From positions 1-64,000 of the forward strand of contig NZ_FOMS01000014.1 of NCBI RefSeq assembly GCF_900112685.1: a DNA stretch of 64,000 nt, read 5' to 3'. The notes beneath the pieces are model-generated. The model had not been told where the DNA came from, did not search any database, and saw nothing but the letters and a program-made list of their open reading frames with translations. Within the stretch, counting starts at the first letter, position 1, and each line of letters begins with the position of its first letter. This document shows positions 16,045 to 25,597 of the stretch, in pieces. The translations under genes and the position numbers were made by a program. This stretch comes from Roseivivax sediminis (GTDB taxonomy: Bacteria; Pseudomonadota; Alphaproteobacteria; Rhodobacterales; Rhodobacteraceae).

Positions 16045-16249
16045 CCGGTAGCATCAATGCCTTGTTGTGCAAAATGAGTGTTTCCACGCCACCGCACAGG
16101 CAATGACCGCGTCGAGACCACGGCACGGGCTGCAAGCAGGCTCGACCAAGACCGGCAATTCAAGGGCCGGGTCACACTTTGCCAAGAGCGAGCGTTGTGT
16201 TGGCTCTGTGTCGGGCGTTCAATGGCCTCGCGACGTTTCGGCCCGCCAA

Positions 16250-16452
16250 GCGCCCAGGGATCGAGAACATCCGCGCCGAGGGCCACGAAGGGCGTCCGGT
16301 CGCGCGTGGCGACCATCGCCCCCCGGCCGGGAGAGCGCAGTCGCCGCAATCTGTCCGTCCGCCATCGTGATCGCGTGGCCGCGCTTGAGGGCATTTGCCG
16401 CCGCCGGTTTCGGCCTCTGTGTCGGGGGCCCGAGGAAAGGCGCTATGCGCAC
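16250..16452 (-). pseudogene. VapC-type PIN toxin remnant (C-terminal half, frameshifted)
   Basis: Reading leftward, KRGHAITMADGQIAATALSR is the conserved third acidic motif region of a VapC toxin. After a frame change in the G-run at ~16319-16324 it continues GAMVATRDRTPFVALGADVL and DPW, the standard VapC ending (ATRDxxxFxxxGxxVxxPW). The N-terminal half and the antitoxin are absent. The flanking 16045-16250 and 16453-16651 hold nothing I can assign. Confidence 0.65.
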
Positions 16453-16651
16453 GGATCCGCGGGTGGATCCCGCGATGTCCTAGAACTTCCGTGGATGCAT
16501 ATGGGGATGGATCGGGGTGCCGGCGAACTCCGGCGATCAATTCTGCCGCTGTGCCCACGAGCCCAAGGTGCGGCTTACGAAAGGTGGCCTCCGAGGCCAT
16601 GGAGACTGGGACGGCCTCGGAGAAACATCTGATAGAGACGCTGACAAGCTG

Positions 16652-17776
16652 CTACCGAGCGATGGTCACCCGCTCGGTGGCACGGGTGAGGGCCGTGTAG
16701 AGCCACTTTGCCGCATGGTCCTGGAAGCATGCGCTCTCGTCGATCACGAGCACGTTCGGCCACTGCGAGCCCTGGGCCTTGTGTGCCGTGATCGCATAGC
16801 CGTAATCGAAGCGCGGCTTCGGGTTACGCTCCCAGACCTGGGAGGCACGGGGATCCATGAAGCCCGACGCGGAGATCGTCACCTCGATCGGATCCTCCCC
16901 GGGCGCGCTGACCGACCTGATCAAGAACGTGAGATCGTCCCCTTTTGCGGTGGGCATGCTGACGACGTCGAACGTCTCCCCATTGCACAAGCCGAGCCTG
17001 TTGTGGTTCGCGGTGCAGACCAGCCGGTCCCCGAGAACCGGGAGCTCGCCGCCGTGGCCCTTCAACGCGCGGACGATGCAATTGTAAGTATCGCGCGTAT
17101 CGTTGCGCCCGACGATGATCTGGTCGGCCGCCAGGAGATCGGCCTCGCAGAGGTCCTCCTCCCGCATCACGCGGCTCGTGCCGTAGATGCCCGGCTCGAG
17201 GCGACGTCCTGCCCGGACATCGATCGACATCCTGAGAACCGGGTTGCCCTGGGCCTGCCGGTGCACCTCGCTCAGAAGGATGTCCGCTGCACCGCCGGCG
17301 AAGACCCCGGCGCCATTGACGGGCGGCAGCTGCGCAGGGTCTCCCAGCAGGAGGACCGGGATGCCAAAACTCAGAAGATCGGCGGCCAGATCATCATCGA
17401 TCATCGAGGCTTCGTCGGCGATGATCAGGCGGGCCGAGAAGACGGCCCCGTCGACCCTGCGGTGATACCGGATCGAGCCGTCGGCCGTCTTCCGCGGTTC
17501 GTAGATCAGGCTGTGGATCGTCGTGGCATCCTCGCAGCCGCTCTGGCGCAAGACGCTGGCGGCCTTGCCCGTTACGGCGCAGAAGGCGACTTCGTCATCG
17601 ACGAGCGCCGCGATGTGGCGGGCAATCGTGGTCTTGCCGCTGCCGGCATATCCGAAGAGGCGGAGCACGGGCTTGGCGGCGGTTTCGGTTTCAAGCCAGG
17701 CCTTGGCACGATCGAGTGCCGCAAGCTGGTGCGGCGAAAGGGCGAAGTCGATTGCAGACATGTCTGCGGTTTCCAT
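16652..17776 (-). CDS. RecD/Dda-like superfamily 1B DNA helicase
   Basis: A 374-residue compact helicase. Motif I is LFGYAGSGKTTIARHIAALV (~residues 38-57), motif Ia TGKAASVLRQSG with TTIHSL, motif II LIIADEASMIDDDLAADLL, motif III LLLGDPAQLPPV, and motif VI-like AITAHKAQGSQWPNVLVIDE with YTALTRATERV at the C-terminus. SF1B helicases of this kind move 5' to 3' on DNA and serve recombination or phage/plasmid replication. It is much shorter than RecD2 and lacks the N-terminal extension, resembling phage Dda. It stands alone, probably cargo of mobile DNA. Confidence 0.85.
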   Translation of the reverse strand: METADMSAIDFALSPHQLAALDRAKAWLETETAAKPVLRLFGYAGSGKTTIARHIAALVDDEVAFCAVTGKAASVLRQSGCEDATTIHSLIYEPRKTADGSIRYHRRVDGAVFSARLIIADEASMIDDDLAADLLSFGIPVLLLGDPAQLPPVNGAGVFAGGAADILLSEVHRQAQGNPVLRMSIDVRAGRRLEPGIYGTSRVMREEDLCEADLLAADQIIVGRNDTRDTYNCIVRALKGHGGELPVLGDRLVCTANHNRLGLCNGETFDVVSMPTAKGDDLTFLIRSVSAPGEDPIEVTISASGFMDPRASQVWERNPKPRFDYGYAITAHKAQGSQWPNVLVIDESACFQDHAAKWLYTALTRATERVTIAR

Positions 17777-18524
17777 TTCATGAAGTTGGGCCCTGTGGCC
17801 ATCGGCATCGACAGGGCACGAGATGATGTGACCCGCGCCGGTCGTCCGGCGCAGGAGGGGGCAGGCGTTGGATTTTCAGAACGTTGGCGCCAACGCGGCG
17901 CGCTGCATAAGGAAGCGGTCGGAACGAGGGTCTCTTGCCCGGCGCTGAAAGCGCCCGGGCCGCGTGTCGCTGGTGATCTCCGAAAGTTCTCTATGCCATT
18001 GTATATAGCGCCCGAGGCCGGGGGATGCGCTCAGTTTCTGGATAACCGGTTATTGAAACAAAGCATGAACACAACATGGCTTGTTGTCATGAGCATGATC
18101 CGGTTCATTCAAAGGTTCTCGACGGATGCGGCGTGCTGCGCCTTCATGGAAGTGAACCGCTTCGGCTTCGCTGGAGGTGAGTATGGACGGAGCCTATGGA
18201 ACGAGACAACAGAGCGAACCGCTATACGCCTGAGACCCGCGAGCGCGCGGTTCACAACGATGAAGACGCTCGCAGCCGCAGAACAAGGTTTCGCGGCGCG
18301 GATCGCTGAGGCGGTTTTTTAAGGCTTCGCCAGCTCGAAGCATCTAACCCACCATTCGCTGCGTCTCGTCTCAGCGCCGCCGATGCGGGACGAAGTGGCT
18401 TTCGCTGCTCGGTGCACGGAGGTCCGCTTCGATTTTGATCGCAGTGTCACCTCCCTGTCTCGATACTGACACGTACGTCTTCTTGCTTGTGCGTGATCCG
18501 TACCGTGGCAGGAGGAGACGAACG
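17777..18524. other. Gene-poor stretch with an IS remnant
   Basis: 748 bases between the helicase and phoD. Only the IS3 OrfA fragment at 18196-18309 is recognisable. The part around 17980-18130 is richer in A and T (for example ATTGTATATAGCG) and may contain the helicase or a lost gene's promoter. Confidence 0.5.
18196..18309 (+). pseudogene. IS3-family transposase OrfA fragment
   Basis: The frame from ATG 18196 reads MERDNRANRYTPETRERAVH, the canonical start of IS3-group OrfA proteins (RYTPExRERAV). After ~20 codons it diverges into unrelated sequence and stops at 18307-18309. No OrfB or inverted repeats were seen. Confidence 0.65.
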
Positions 18525-20060
18525 ATGGCCAGAATGATCCTTTCGCGTCGGCAGGCACTCGCCGCCGGTGCCGCAGCGAGTGCCATGCTCGCGGCTCCGA
18601 GTCTTTCGCGAGCGCAATCCCGACCTGTTATGGCGCACGGGATCATGTCGGGGGATGTCGCCCATGACAGTGCCATGATTTGGGCCCACGCTGACCGGGA
18701 AGCCCGCATGCTCGTCGAATGGGCGACGACTGAGAGCATGACGGATGCAACGCGGATGCCGGCTCTCAATGTTGGCCCGGCCACCGGCCAAACAGGCAAG
18801 TTCCTGATGAATGGGCTGCCTTCGGACCAAGAGATTTTCTACCGCGTGCGCATGGAGGATCTTTCCGACCCAACCGCTATTTCCGAACCTCTCACCGGAC
18901 ATTTCCGCACCGCGCCAACCGGATTGCGTGACATCCGCTTCGTCTGGTCGGGCGACACGGCCGGACAGGGTTGGGGCATCGACCGGGACCGGGGCGGGAT
19001 GCGCACCTATGCCACGATGTTGCAGCATCAGCCGGACTTCATGATCCATTCGGGCGACACCGTTTATGCCGACGGCCCGATGGAGGAGGAAGTCCTGCTG
19101 GAGGACGGCTCGACCTGGCGCAACCTGGTCACCCCGTCCAAGCGCAAGGTCGCCGAGACACTCGACGAGTTTCGCGGCCAGCATCTCTACAACTACCTCG
19201 ACGCCAATGTGCGAGCCTTCAACGCCGAAGTGCCGATCCTGGCGCAGTGGGACGACCACGAGGTGACGAACAACTGGTACCCGGCCGAGATCCTCGAGGA
19301 CGACCGGTACACCGAGAAGAACGTGGCCCTGCTGGCGGCGCGAGGCGCCCGAGCGTTCCACGAGATGCTGCCGACCCGGCAGCATCTCGTGGAGCCGGCA
19401 CGCGTATACCGCAAGGTCGCCTACGGGCCGCTGCTCGACATCTTCTTCCTCGACATGCGTAGCTATCGCGGAGACAATTCGCCCAACCGGCAGGAGGGAG
19501 GTGCTCCCTTCCTCGGCGCCGAACAGCTCGCCTGGCTCAAGCGCGAATTGGCCGGATCGCGGGCAACGTGGAAGGTGCTCGCCTCGGACATGCCGATCGG
19601 CATGATGGTGCGCGACGGCGAGAACAATTTCGAGAACATGGCCAACGGCGACGGACCACCGCTCGGGCGCGAGCAGGACATCGCCGAGATCCTCTCCTTC
19701 ATCCGCGCCGCGGACATCGGCAATACGGTGTGGCTGACGGCCGACGTGCATTATACCGCAGCGCACCATTACAGTCCCGAGCGCGCCGTGTTCCAGGATT
19801 TCCAGCCGTTCTGGGAATTCGTCTCGGGACCGCTGCATTCCGGCACGTTCGGTCCCTCCGAGTACGACAACACGTTTGGTCCAGAGGTACGGTTCGCCAA
19901 GCATCCCCAGGAGGGCCAGGCGAACCTTCCGCCCTCCGAGGGGCTTCAGTTTTTCGGCCTAGTCGATATCAATGCCGCAACGCGCGAGATGACGGTGCGT
20001 CTGATGGATGCCGGCGACACCGAGCTTTGGTCAACGACGCTCGCGCCTCGTTCGGTCTGA
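18525..20060 (+). CDS. phoD: PhoD-family alkaline phosphatase/phosphodiesterase, Tat-exported
   Basis: A 511-residue enzyme. The N-terminus has a twin-arginine-type signal (SRRQALAAGAAASAMLAAPS). The catalytic PhoD domain shows FVWSGDTAGQGWG, DFMIHSGDTVYADGPM, LAQWDDHEVTNNWYPAE, IFFLDMRSYRG and VWLTADVHYTAAHHY, which supply the Ca/Fe-binding Asp, Asn and His residues. PhoD enzymes release phosphate from mono- and diesters in the periplasm. GGAGGAG at 18511-18517 sets the ATG at 18525. No clear Pho box was found upstream. It is one of two alkaline phosphatases in the window. Confidence 0.92.
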   Translation: MARMILSRRQALAAGAAASAMLAAPSLSRAQSRPVMAHGIMSGDVAHDSAMIWAHADREARMLVEWATTESMTDATRMPALNVGPATGQTGKFLMNGLPSDQEIFYRVRMEDLSDPTAISEPLTGHFRTAPTGLRDIRFVWSGDTAGQGWGIDRDRGGMRTYATMLQHQPDFMIHSGDTVYADGPMEEEVLLEDGSTWRNLVTPSKRKVAETLDEFRGQHLYNYLDANVRAFNAEVPILAQWDDHEVTNNWYPAEILEDDRYTEKNVALLAARGARAFHEMLPTRQHLVEPARVYRKVAYGPLLDIFFLDMRSYRGDNSPNRQEGGAPFLGAEQLAWLKRELAGSRATWKVLASDMPIGMMVRDGENNFENMANGDGPPLGREQDIAEILSFIRAADIGNTVWLTADVHYTAAHHYSPERAVFQDFQPFWEFVSGPLHSGTFGPSEYDNTFGPEVRFAKHPQEGQANLPPSEGLQFFGLVDINAATREMTVRLMDAGDTELWSTTLAPRSV

Positions 20061-20149
20061 TCCATGGCAATCGAGGCCTTCCGGACATACAGATCCGTGA
20101 GGCGGCGCGCGACCTCCGGAGGAGCTTGATGCGAGCTCACCCGGTTGAT

Positions 20150-20483
20150 GCCGCAACCTGGCGAGCCGCGCATACTGCCGCGTGGAGATGTGCGGTCTTC
20201 CATGAAACCGGCTCGAGAACAGGAATGCGCAGCCGATCATTTCGGGCCGCGCCACCCACGCCGAGGTCGAAGCACAGGTGTTTTCCGTGACGTCGAACTG
20301 AACAGGACGCGGCCTCTTGCTCTGAACCATTGACCCGCGTTCGCGTACCCGATCGCCGACAACGAGGTCGGCGACCCTGAGACGGACGAGGTCACAGCCG
20401 CGAAGCTTGCTGTCGATGGCCAGGTTGAACAGCGCGAGATCGCGCAGATTGCCCGCGAGTCTGAGACGCGTGCGGATCGCCGA
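20150..20483 (-). pseudogene. Tyrosine recombinase (phage integrase family) fragment
   Basis: Reading leftward: AIRTRLRLAGNLRDLALFNL, AIDSKLRGCDLVRLRVADLV, RPVQFDVTENT, then FSSRFHGRPHISTRQYARLA. This is a well-conserved segment of a common proteobacterial integrase (DLALFNLxIDSKLRGCDLV). The N-terminal start and the C-terminal part with the catalytic H-R-Y residues are missing. Its 5' end joins a CorC fragment of the opposite strand. Confidence 0.8.
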
Positions 20484-20661
20484 CGAGTTTGCCGATCGTC
20501 TCAATGTTGCGCTTCCGAGCGGCGACTTCACCACAATGGCCGGTCTGGTCATTCAGCTTTCCGGTGAACTGCCCCGGCTCGGGCAAAGTGTAAGCGTCGG
20601 GGGCCTGCGGCTTGAAGTCGTCGACATGGACGGGCGGCGTATCGACAAGCTGTTCGTGTAG
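20467..20661 (+). pseudogene. C-terminal fragment of a CorC/HlyC (CNNM) family transporter
   Basis: The last ~64 codons read RVRIADEFADRLNVALPSGD, FTTMAGLVIQLSGELPRLGQ, VGGLRLEVVDMDGRRIDKLF. This is the transporter-associated CorC_HlyC domain that ends hemolysin-like Mg/Co efflux proteins. The membrane and CBS domains are gone, cut at the junction with the integrase fragment (~20470-20483). Confidence 0.75.
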
Positions 20662-20696
20662 AAGATAACCTCGCAGCTCACCTGGCGTGGCTCTGA

Positions 20697-21680
20697 TCAC
20701 GGCCAGATCGCATAGACATAGATCAGGTATCCGCCAAGGAGCACGGCGCCCTCCCACCGCGCGACCCTGAGACCCGTCCATGCGAAACCAACTAACGCCA
20801 GCGAAACGCCGATCATGACGAGGTTGTCGAAGCTTACGATTTCCGTCGGAACGGCGCCGGGCGCAATTAACGCCGTAAAGCCGCCGATGCCGAGGATATT
20901 GTAGATGTTGGAACCGACGATGTTGCCGAAGGCCACGTCGCCCTGTTTTCGCAGCCCTGCGACAACGGAGGTGACGAGTTCCGGCATGGACGTGCCCACC
21001 GCGACAATGGTGAGCCCGATGACCGTCTCCGAGATCCCGAAGCCCCGTGCCAGCGACACTGCGCCGTCCACGAGAAACCGCCCGCCGATAACTACCAGAG
21101 CCAGCCCGGCAAGCGCGATGAGCGCGGATACCAGGAATGATGTCCGCGGCGTGGCAGGAGGTGCAAGCGCCGCATCCGTCTCCTGCAGAGCGAGGCTCTT
21201 GTCATAGACCGCGCCGTGGTCCGATTTCGAGGACGACATCTCCTGGCGGAACGCCAGGTAGACGTAGGTTGCAAGGGCTGAGATGAATATCACGCCGACC
21301 ATGCGCCCAAGCGGCATTGTGAATGCCGCGAGCCCAAAAACAACGGCCACAACAAGCATCACCGCGCCGTCGCGCTTAAGCGCCGCGGATGCAACCACCA
21401 TCGGGCTAATCATCGCCGCAATGCCCGCGATTAGGAGGATGTTGGCGATGTTGGAGCCGACGATGTTGCCGTACGCGATGCCGGGCGCGTCTGACATGGC
21501 CGCCTGAACCGAGGTGACGAGTTCCGGCGTCGAGGTTCCAAAACCAACGAGGGTGAGCCCGATGACGAGGGGTGAAACACCGAGACCTGTTGCAACCTGA
21601 ACCGCGCCGCGAACGAGGAATTCCCCTCCGGCGATCAGGAGAACAAGCCCTCCGATAATCGGCAGCCAAATGTCTAGCAT
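20697..21680 (-). CDS. Calcium/sodium antiporter, YrbG/CaCA family
   Basis: A 327-residue inner-membrane protein with ~10 hydrophobic helices in two homologous halves. The alpha-repeat motifs are GFGTSTPELVTSVQAAM (first half) and AVGTSMPELVTSVVAGL (second half), each followed by GNIVGSNIANIL or GNIVGSNIYNIL, the family's ion-binding signature. It exchanges Ca2+ for Na+ (or H+). It is the last gene of a minus-strand ion-transport set with kup, exoD and terC, although a ~54-base gap to kup leaves room for its own promoter. Confidence 0.9.
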   Translation of the reverse strand: MLDIWLPIIGGLVLLIAGGEFLVRGAVQVATGLGVSPLVIGLTLVGFGTSTPELVTSVQAAMSDAPGIAYGNIVGSNIANILLIAGIAAMISPMVVASAALKRDGAVMLVVAVVFGLAAFTMPLGRMVGVIFISALATYVYLAFRQEMSSSKSDHGAVYDKSLALQETDAALAPPATPRTSFLVSALIALAGLALVVIGGRFLVDGAVSLARGFGISETVIGLTIVAVGTSMPELVTSVVAGLRKQGDVAFGNIVGSNIYNILGIGGFTALIAPGAVPTEIVSFDNLVMIGVSLALVGFAWTGLRVARWEGAVLLGGYLIYVYAIWP

Positions 21681-21734
21681 GTAAAAACTCCTTCTATGCT
21701 CAACGCTTGGAGGCGCGAGTGACCCAATGAAGTG

Positions 21735-23645
21735 TTAGACTGCGACTTGCGAGCCCATCTCCACGACCCGATCCCGGGGGAGGTGATAATAGTCGCTCGG
21801 GTCCGCTGCGAGACGCGACATCAAGATGTAGAGACGATCTTGCCAGACCGGCATACCGACCGTTGGACTCGCCACGAGCTTGCGACGTCCCAAGAAGAAC
21901 GAAAGCTTCCTGCCCTCGAAATCTAGGCGCTCCTTCCGCAGCTCGCCCAGGGCGCGGTTCACGTTCGGGGGTTCCATGAACCCGAACCGAACCGAGACCC
22001 GCGTGAAGCGGTCGTCGATCGGTTCGATCCTTGCGCGCTCGGATGCAGGGACACGGGGCTCCTCCCCCGTTTCTACCGTTAGAACGATGATCTGATCGTG
22101 CAGGACGTGATTGTGCTTGAGGTTGTGTAGCAACGCGGGCGGCGTCGCGGCCGGATCGCTGGTCAGGTAGACAGCAGTTCCGGGAGCTTGCAGGGCACTA
22201 CCGCCGTCGATCTGCAGTATGAAACGGTCGAGCGGGATGGCCTGCGCGCGGCTTTTCTGGAAGAGTTGCAGCGTCCCGCGCGACCATGTCCACATGGCGA
22301 TGCCGATGCACGCGCCCAAGAGCAGGGGCACATACCCGCCTTGCGGCACCTTGAGCAGGTTTGCCGAGAAGAATGCGCATTCGATGACGGCAATTGGGGC
22401 GATGACCAGAGCAACGGCCACCCACGACCATTGTCGAACATTGCGCAGCATCAGGGCTGCAAGCCCCGTCGTGACCAGCATCGTACCGCTCACCGCGATT
22501 CCATAGGCCGCGGCCATGCTGCTCGAAGTTTGAAACGTCAGGACGAGGGCCAGGACCCCGACAACAAGCACCATGTTGATCGCGGGAAGATAGATCTGGC
22601 CACTTTCACGGTCCGACGTGTGGCGGATAGCAAAGCGCGGCAGAAGGCCGAGCTGCGCTGCCTGGCGGGTCATCGAGAAGGCACCAGTAATAACCGCTTG
22701 GCTGGCGATGATGGTCGCGAGCGTGGCGAGGATCACCAATGGCAGCAGCGCCCAGTCCGGCGCCAGCAGGAAGAACGGATTGTCCAGTGACGCCGGGTCC
22801 GACAGCACCAATGCGCCTTGGCCGAGGTAATTGAGGGCCAGTCCAGGAAAGACCAGCACAAACCATGCATACTGGATCGGGCGCCGCCCGAAATGGCCGA
22901 GGTCGGCATAGAGCGCTTCAGCCCCCGTCACGGCAAGAAAGACCGCGCCCAGAACGAAGAGGGCGACAAGCCCGTGTTCGAGCAGGAAGCCGACGGCGAA
23001 GGCGGGGTTGAAGGCCGCGAGAATACCCGGCGTCTCGATCACCTGTACCAGGCCGAGGGCCCCCATCGCGGCAAACCAGATCGCGGTGATCGGGCCGAAC
23101 CAGCGCGCGAGCAGTCCGGTCCCGCGGCTCTGGATCAGAAAGAGTGCGACAAGTATCGTGGTGGCGATCGGCAAGACATACGGTTCGAAGACCGGCGTCA
23201 CCAGCTTCAGGCCCTCGACAGCGGAAAGGACCGAGATCGCCGGCGTGATGATCGCGTCGCCGAAGAACAGCGCAGCGCCGGCAATGGCCAAAAGGAACAT
23301 CGCCAACCCGCCGCGCCGGTTGGCAGACTGGACGAGAGCATAGAGCGCCAGCACGCCACCCTCGCCGCGATTGTCGGCCCGCAGCAGGAACAGGACATAC
23401 TTCGCCGTCACGACGAGGATCAGGGCCCAAACTAGGAGCGACACCACACCGATAACTTCGCCTGGCGCCAAGCCATCCTGGGCCGCGGGGCGCAGTGCCT
23501 CGCGCAGCGCGTAGAGTGGGCTTGTCCCGATGTCGCCATAGACGACGCCGACCGCGCCGATCATCAGGGCTAGGGCGCGCCCATTCTCGCTTTGAGACGC
23601 ATCTTTCATGGTATTCAAGCTAGTAAACGCCGCCGCCTTGCCCAT
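21735..23645 (-). CDS. kup: KUP-family low-affinity potassium transporter
   Basis: A 636-residue protein with ~12 transmembrane helices and a C-terminal cytoplasmic domain. Family signatures: GAVGVVYGDIGTSPLYALRE near the N-terminus, VLFLLRADNRGEGGVLALYA, FFGDAIITPAISVLSAVEGL, and FQTSSSMAAAYGIAVSGTML later. KUP proteins take up K+ with H+. The ATG at 23645 overlaps the exoD stop (TGATG), suggesting coupling. An in-frame ATG at 23609 (MKDASQSENG) gives 624 residues and aligns equally well with KUP N-termini; neither has a strong ribosome binding site. Confidence 0.92.
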   Translation of the reverse strand: MGKAAAFTSLNTMKDASQSENGRALALMIGAVGVVYGDIGTSPLYALREALRPAAQDGLAPGEVIGVVSLLVWALILVVTAKYVLFLLRADNRGEGGVLALYALVQSANRRGGLAMFLLAIAGAALFFGDAIITPAISVLSAVEGLKLVTPVFEPYVLPIATTILVALFLIQSRGTGLLARWFGPITAIWFAAMGALGLVQVIETPGILAAFNPAFAVGFLLEHGLVALFVLGAVFLAVTGAEALYADLGHFGRRPIQYAWFVLVFPGLALNYLGQGALVLSDPASLDNPFFLLAPDWALLPLVILATLATIIASQAVITGAFSMTRQAAQLGLLPRFAIRHTSDRESGQIYLPAINMVLVVGVLALVLTFQTSSSMAAAYGIAVSGTMLVTTGLAALMLRNVRQWSWVAVALVIAPIAVIECAFFSANLLKVPQGGYVPLLLGACIGIAMWTWSRGTLQLFQKSRAQAIPLDRFILQIDGGSALQAPGTAVYLTSDPAATPPALLHNLKHNHVLHDQIIVLTVETGEEPRVPASERARIEPIDDRFTRVSVRFGFMEPPNVNRALGELRKERLDFEGRKLSFFLGRRKLVASPTVGMPVWQDRLYILMSRLAADPSDYYHLPRDRVVEMGSQVAV

Positions 23646-24259
23646 CAGAAGATCCGAGTGAGAGCGAGCGCGCCGCCACCAATGATTGCGGCGCCGAATA
23701 CCACGGCGAAGGTCGCGGTCAGGATCCCCAGAATGAGCCAGAGCCCATCCCGTTCGCTGAGCGCGAGGCTCAGGGCGATAATCGCCAGCGCGGGCGCGGC
23801 ATTGCCAAACGGGATCGGCAGGAACAGCAGCAGCGCCATCACGAAACAAACAAGTCCGATGAGAGGGTCGATGAAGGAGGTGCCCCCGGGCCAAAGCCGC
23901 GGTCGCGCCAGGCCTTCTATGCGTTCGACCCAGGGCAGCGAGTGGCGGACGATCCGTGCGAAGCCGTCGCGCTCCACGGACCGGTCACTCAAAGCGCGCG
24001 GCAGCCAGACGGACCGCCGTCCGACGACGAGCTGCAGCGCGAGGAGCATCAGCGGCACGCCTGTGAGGGCCGAAGTCCCGGGGATGTAGAGGAAAGCGTT
24101 GGGTACCGCGAAGAGCACCAAAAGCGGGGCGAAGCCGCGGTCACTCAATCCAGAGACGAGGTCGCCAAGTGCAACGCGGGGGCCGAGCCCTGTCTCGAGC
24201 TTGCGCAGTACGTCCGAAAGGCGGAGTGGTGCGGCGCCGATAGCCGGATCCATGGTCAT
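23645..24259 (-). CDS. exoD: ExoD-family exopolysaccharide synthesis membrane protein
   Basis: A 204-residue protein. It starts LRLSDVLRKLETGLGPRVAL with GDLVSGLSDRGFAPLLVLFA next, then VPNAFLYIPGTSALTGVPLM and three or four C-terminal helices (FVMALLLFLPIPFGNAAPAL, WLILGILTATFAVVFGAAII). This matches ExoD, first described in Sinorhizobium for exopolysaccharide and alkali tolerance; the biochemical role is unknown. It overlaps terC by four bases (ATGA) and kup by one, so the three are co-translated. Confidence 0.88.
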   Translation of the reverse strand: MTMDPAIGAAPLRLSDVLRKLETGLGPRVALGDLVSGLSDRGFAPLLVLFAVPNAFLYIPGTSALTGVPLMLLALQLVVGRRSVWLPRALSDRSVERDGFARIVRHSLPWVERIEGLARPRLWPGGTSFIDPLIGLVCFVMALLLFLPIPFGNAAPALAIIALSLALSERDGLWLILGILTATFAVVFGAAIIGGGALALTRIF

Positions 24260-25287
24260 TTCTGGATCGGCTCCACGGCAGCAACGGGCTGCGGGCTGGC
24301 CGAGACCTTGCCCGTCTTCCAGAGCGAGAGCGTCACTCCCGCGCCGAGGATCGCGAAGGTGATACCCAGCGACCAAGCAGGGGGAAACTTCTCCCAGCCC
24401 ATGAGGTCAGCGACGAATATCTTCGAGCCGATAAAGACCAGCAGGACCGACAGAGCATACTTCAGATAAGCGAAGCGATGGAGGATGGCCGCCAACGCGA
24501 AGTAAAGCGCGCGCAGGCCGAGGATGGCGAAGATGTTCGATGTGTAGACGATGTAGGGATCGGTTGTGATCGTGAAGACGGCCGGGACGGAGTCGACCGC
24601 GAAGACGAGGTCCGCGATCTCGATCATGATAAGCGCGAGAAACAGGGGCGTTGCGTAGCGGACGAGGCGCCCGGTTTGGGGATTGGATTTGCGCACGAAG
24701 AACGCATGGCCGCGGACCTCGTCGGTCACGTGCATCCGGCGCTTCAGGAACCGGATCAGCCCATTTTCCTCGATCTTGTGTTCCTTGTCCGCGATGAAGA
24801 GCATCTTGATCCCGGTGAAGATCAGGAAGGCCGCGAAGAGGTAGAGCACCCAGTGATACTGATCGACGATTGTGGCCCCGAGGCCGATCATGATGCCGCG
24901 CAGTAGGATCACGCCGAGAATGCCCCAGAACAGCACGCGGTGCTGGTACTCTCGCGGGATGGCGAAGAAGCCGAAGATGAGCGCGATGACGAAGATGTTG
25001 TCCATCGCGAGCGTCTTTTCGACGACGAACGCCGTCAGATACTGCGCGGTCGCCTCGGCATCCATCTGCCACCAGATGAAACCCGAGAAGGATAGACCCA
25101 GAGCGATGTACATGGCCGAGAGCTTGAGGCTTTCGGCGACCCCGATCTCGTGGTCGTCTTTATGCAGCACACCGAGGTCGAAAGCAAGAAGCGCGACGAC
25201 GAGCGTAAAGAACAGCAGCCACATCCAGAGCGGCTTGCCGAGAACCAGCAGGAGCAAGAATTCCAAATACGAGACCTTTCGGCACAT
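24256..25287 (-). CDS. TerC-family integral membrane protein
   Basis: A 343-residue protein with seven to nine helices. TerC landmarks are FDLGVLHKDDHEIGVAESLK, TAFVVEKTLAMDNIFVIALI (the acidic E...D..N helix), FWGILGVILLRGIMIGLGAT and IEIADLVFAVDSVPAVFTIT. TerC/Alx proteins are linked to tellurite resistance and, in better-studied cases, manganese export. The ATG at 25287 is used; the reading frame is open further upstream but non-homologous. First gene of the terC-exoD-kup unit. Confidence 0.9.
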   Translation of the reverse strand: MCRKVSYLEFLLLLVLGKPLWMWLLFFTLVVALLAFDLGVLHKDDHEIGVAESLKLSAMYIALGLSFSGFIWWQMDAEATAQYLTAFVVEKTLAMDNIFVIALIFGFFAIPREYQHRVLFWGILGVILLRGIMIGLGATIVDQYHWVLYLFAAFLIFTGIKMLFIADKEHKIEENGLIRFLKRRMHVTDEVRGHAFFVRKSNPQTGRLVRYATPLFLALIMIEIADLVFAVDSVPAVFTITTDPYIVYTSNIFAILGLRALYFALAAILHRFAYLKYALSVLLVFIGSKIFVADLMGWEKFPPAWSLGITFAILGAGVTLSLWKTGKVSASPQPVAAVEPIQK

Positions 25288-25597
25288 CACGCCTGGGAGG
25301 TCACGGGCACACCAATGCGCCAAGGACACCGGGCGGAGAGGTGCGGTCCGACATCACGAAGGTCATCCGTCGTCAGAGGGGCCCGGGCCGCGTGCGAGAG
25401 GTGGAGATTGCCCGGCGCCTTTCAATGGACCGGCACGCGAATCTTTTTTTCACGCTGACACTTGTGGGCGCCTCTCCGGCATCTGATCTCCTATCGGCCA
25501 GTTGCAGAGCAGGTCCGGTGGGCCACGCCCAACGACCCCGCTTCGCTTCGATGATCGGCGAAGCGCACCCGGCGCTTCCGGGTTGGAGACCTCGGTC
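25288..25597. other. Divergent promoter region terC / secDF
   Basis: 310 bases with no supported gene. GGAG about 10 bases before the SecDF TTG is the only clear signal. Confidence 0.4.

Noticed and set aside
18447-19904. A 485-codon minus-strand frame over phoD
   Set aside because: Antisense to all PhoD catalytic motifs, no independent support.
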